Source of the DNA: Oscillospiraceae bacterium
GTDB lineage: Bacteria; Bacillota_A; Clostridia; Oscillospirales; CAG-272
Direction of reading: 5' to 3'
DNA length: 64,000 nucleotides
Assembly: GCA_015063335.1 (NCBI GenBank)
Contig: SVUH01000002.1
Location: 16,331 to 80,330, forward strand
The position numbers were made by a program, and so were the translations under genes. Numbering within the stretch: position 1 is the stretch's first letter; each line of letters starts with the position of its first letter. Positions 62,856 to 64,000 of the stretch are shown here, one piece after another. The notes beneath the pieces are model-generated. The model had not been told where the DNA came from. It ran no database searches and worked only from the letters and a program-made list of their open reading frames with translations.

Positions 62856-62884
62856 ATTATACCCTAAAAAAACGGATTTGTAAA
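62856..62884 (-). promoter_or_regulatory. Promoter of the candidate ncRNA
   Basis: Minus strand TTTACA (62884-62879), 17-bp spacer, TATAAT (62861-62856). Confidence 0.85.
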
Positions 62885-62940
62885 TATCCATTTTATATGA
62901 TTTTTTGTCGAAAAATTCGTTAAAAATGCTACACAATAGA

Positions 62941-62980
62941 AAAAATGCCAAAATTCGGAGAGCTTTTTGGTGCTTTTGGC
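62941..62980 (-). terminator. Terminator-like hairpin on the minus strand
   Basis: GCCAAAA / TTTTGGC stem with a 20-base loop, followed on the minus strand by a T-run (A-run at 62941-62945). No gene upstream of it on that strand is visible before infC, so it may end a second small RNA or antisense transcript, or be fortuitous. Confidence 0.4.
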
Positions 62981-63096
62981 TGTTTTGAGATGCTTATGTC
63001 GTGGGTGATGTCGTACATCCTACGGTCATAAATAATTTGTGTCTCCGAAAACAAATTTTTGGGTTCGGAAAAAAATAAAAAAATTTTAAAAAGGTA

Positions 63097-63125
63097 TTGA
63101 CAAACGGAAATAGGTGTGGTAAAAT
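63097..63125 (+). promoter_or_regulatory. Promoter of infC-rpmI
   Basis: TTGACA 63097-63102, 17-bp spacer, TAAAAT 63120-63125, 168 bases before the infC start. Confidence 0.88.
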
Positions 63126-63129
63126 AGTC

Positions 63130-63262
63130 AGGCAAAAGAAGAAGAACGTTCTCCGTTCTCACCGTGCCGACGAGTTGCGTACGGTTTGATATTCACCAAA
63201 TGCTTCGGGAGTGCCCGAGGTGTCGTCGTGCGGAGAATTTATTCTTTCGCATGATTTTTTTT
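63130..63262 (+). promoter_or_regulatory. Structured infC leader with an attenuator, probable L20 leader
   Basis: The untranslated leader contains nested stems (ACCGT / ACGGT; CTTCGGG / CCCGAG) and ends in a terminator-like hairpin (CGTGCGGAGAA at 63227-63237 with TTCTTTCGCATG at 63242-63253) followed by eight T at 63255-63262. This is the layout of autoregulated infC-rpmI-rplT operons controlled by ribosomal protein L20. The exact fold is not proven. Confidence 0.65.
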
Positions 63263-63293
63263 GCCCTCTGCGGGCATTGGAGGTGTATTCGGT

Positions 63294-63812
63294 ATTAGCG
63301 CAAAAGAAATGACTATCAACGAGGAGATAAAGTTCAAGGAAGTAAGAGTCGTTGGTGTTGAGGGCGAGGCGATTGGGATCATGTCGTCCGACGCGGCACT
63401 TAAAATGGCTTACGACCAGGGCTTCGATCTCGTTCTTATGGCTCCCCAGGCACAGCCCCCCGTATGTCGTATAATGGACTACGGCAAGTATCGCTTCGAG
63501 AGAGATAAGAAAGAAAAGGAAGCGAAGAAGAAGCAGCAGACAGTTGAGCTTAAGGAAATTCAGCTTTCTTGCAGAATTGACACTCATGATTTTGAAACAA
63601 AGGCGCGCCACGCAGTCAAGTTCCTCGAGTCGGGAAACAAGGTAAGAGTCGTAATGCGCTTTAAGGGACGAGAGATGAGTCACGTTGGCATAGGTCAGGA
63701 AATTATGAAGAAGTTTCAGGACACCTGCAGTGAGGTCGGAAGCGTTGATAAGGCTCCCGTTCTTGACGGCAGAATTATGAGCATGGTGATCTCTCCCGTA
63801 AAGACTAAATAA
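63294..63812 (+). CDS. infC: Translation initiation factor IF-3, AUU start
   Basis: A 172-residue IF-3. It is conserved through TINEEIKFKEVRVVG, PPVCRIMDYGKYRFE and VIMRFKGREM-like segments (VVMRFKGREMSHVG). GGAGGT at 63279-63284 sits 9 bases before an ATT at 63294, whereas the first in-frame ATG (63309) is 24 bases away and a TTG at 63261 lies upstream of that ribosome-binding site. So I read the start as AUU, the rare codon that lets IF-3 autoregulate its own translation. rpmI follows. Confidence 0.92.
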   Translation: MSAKEMTINEEIKFKEVRVVGVEGEAIGIMSSDAALKMAYDQGFDLVLMAPQAQPPVCRIMDYGKYRFERDKKEKEAKKKQQTVELKEIQLSCRIDTHDFETKARHAVKFLESGNKVRVVMRFKGREMSHVGIGQEIMKKFQDTCSEVGSVDKAPVLDGRIMSMVISPVKTK

Positions 63813-63892
63813 GTTGTATTCGCGCATAGCGCGTTACTATAAGGGGCGCGAGTCCCACCCAATTTTGATTATTAAAAAAGGAGATTATAAAA

Positions 63893-64000
63893 ATGGGAAA
63901 AGTAAAGACACATAAAGCATCCGCAAAGAGATTTTCTGTTACCGCTTCCGGTAAGGTAAAGATGGGTCACTGCCATCACAGACATAACACCGGTCTTAAG
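63893..64000 (+). CDS. rpmI: 50S ribosomal protein L35, N-terminal part (cut by the window end)
   Basis: The first 36 codons of L35 (begins [14 protein letters not shown], then TASGKVK and HHRHNTG). AAGGAG precedes the ATG. The infC-rpmI order implies rplT just beyond the window. Confidence 0.95.
   Translation, partial: MGKVKTHKASAKRFSVTASGKVKMGHCHHRHNTGLK

Noticed and set aside
62678..62923. An 81-codon plus-strand frame over the ncRNA region
   Set aside because: No ribosome-binding site, no family resemblance, and it runs antisense through a promoter and terminator of the minus-strand unit.
63159..63827. A 222-codon minus-strand frame over infC
   Set aside because: IF-3 on the plus strand is fully conserved; the antisense product has no similarity to any protein I know.

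Overview
The window looks like a contiguous chromosomal segment of an endospore-forming member of the Clostridia, probably an uncultured gut or anaerobic-digester lineage. The evidence is the gene content: YqfD, SpoIVB, an uninterrupted sigma-K gene with a pro-sequence, SpoVAD/SpoVAE, GerW, PPi-type phosphofructokinase, a membrane pyrophosphatase, formate-THF ligase and DUF5685. Many promoters are textbook sigma-A sites with 17-bp spacers. I saw no rRNA, tRNA, CRISPR, prophage or plasmid genes. About 65 protein genes are supported. No species-level call is possible from the sequence alone.

Layout. 1-6145 (+): tight housekeeping operon yqfD(partial)-phoH-ybeY-era-recO-mutS2. 6146-9560: an accessory patch with a tandem repeat, a gene remnant, an AT-rich lipoprotein gene, a long-form PRPP synthetase, a RAYT/IS200-like transposase whose ORF carries two inverted copies of a palindrome, and a small zinc-ribbon protein. 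9566-15026 (-): rpe, ispF, ispD, rpiB, tsaB, tsaE, fhs. 15136-20126 (-): a MarR-controlled operon of two half-ABC exporters ending in a PD-(D/E)XK-like protein. 20323-25474: spoIVB, a divergent OB-like membrane protein/HTH pair, sigK, PPi-PFK and a lipid kinase. 25615-30296 (-): membrane pyrophosphatase, then asnS-asnA.

30487-34423 (+): an ABC exporter, then a DUF5685/DnaJ/membrane-protein operon. 34468-36561 (-): TetR plus an ABC-2 exporter. 36597-41629: DMT transporter, SH3-like lipoprotein, uridine phosphorylase with an aldose epimerase, spoVAD-spoVAE. 41667-44713 (-): the classical rpmH-rnpA-yidD-yidC-jag cluster, but bordered by holA instead of dnaA. 44806-50253: holA, typA, and an isolated CpsC-CpsD-CpsB tyrosine-kinase module. 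50284-60949 (-): a long run lon-ysxC-phosphatase-lysA-M50 protease-scpA-scpB-DUF2953-gerW-DD-carboxypeptidase-pseudouridine synthase-GNAT. 61145-64000: CDF transporter, a 77-residue protein, an apparently uncharacterised non-coding RNA transcription unit, and a leader-regulated infC (AUU start) followed by rpmI, cut by the window end.

Most of the window is ordinary core genome. The parts that merit a second look are the RAYT gene with its internal inverted palindromes, the MarR-ABC-ABC-nuclease-like operon, the orphan RNA at 62738-62850, the DUF5685/DnaJ operon, the HTH/OB membrane-protein pair with its operator-like repeat, and the remnant plus lipoprotein at 6204-7102.
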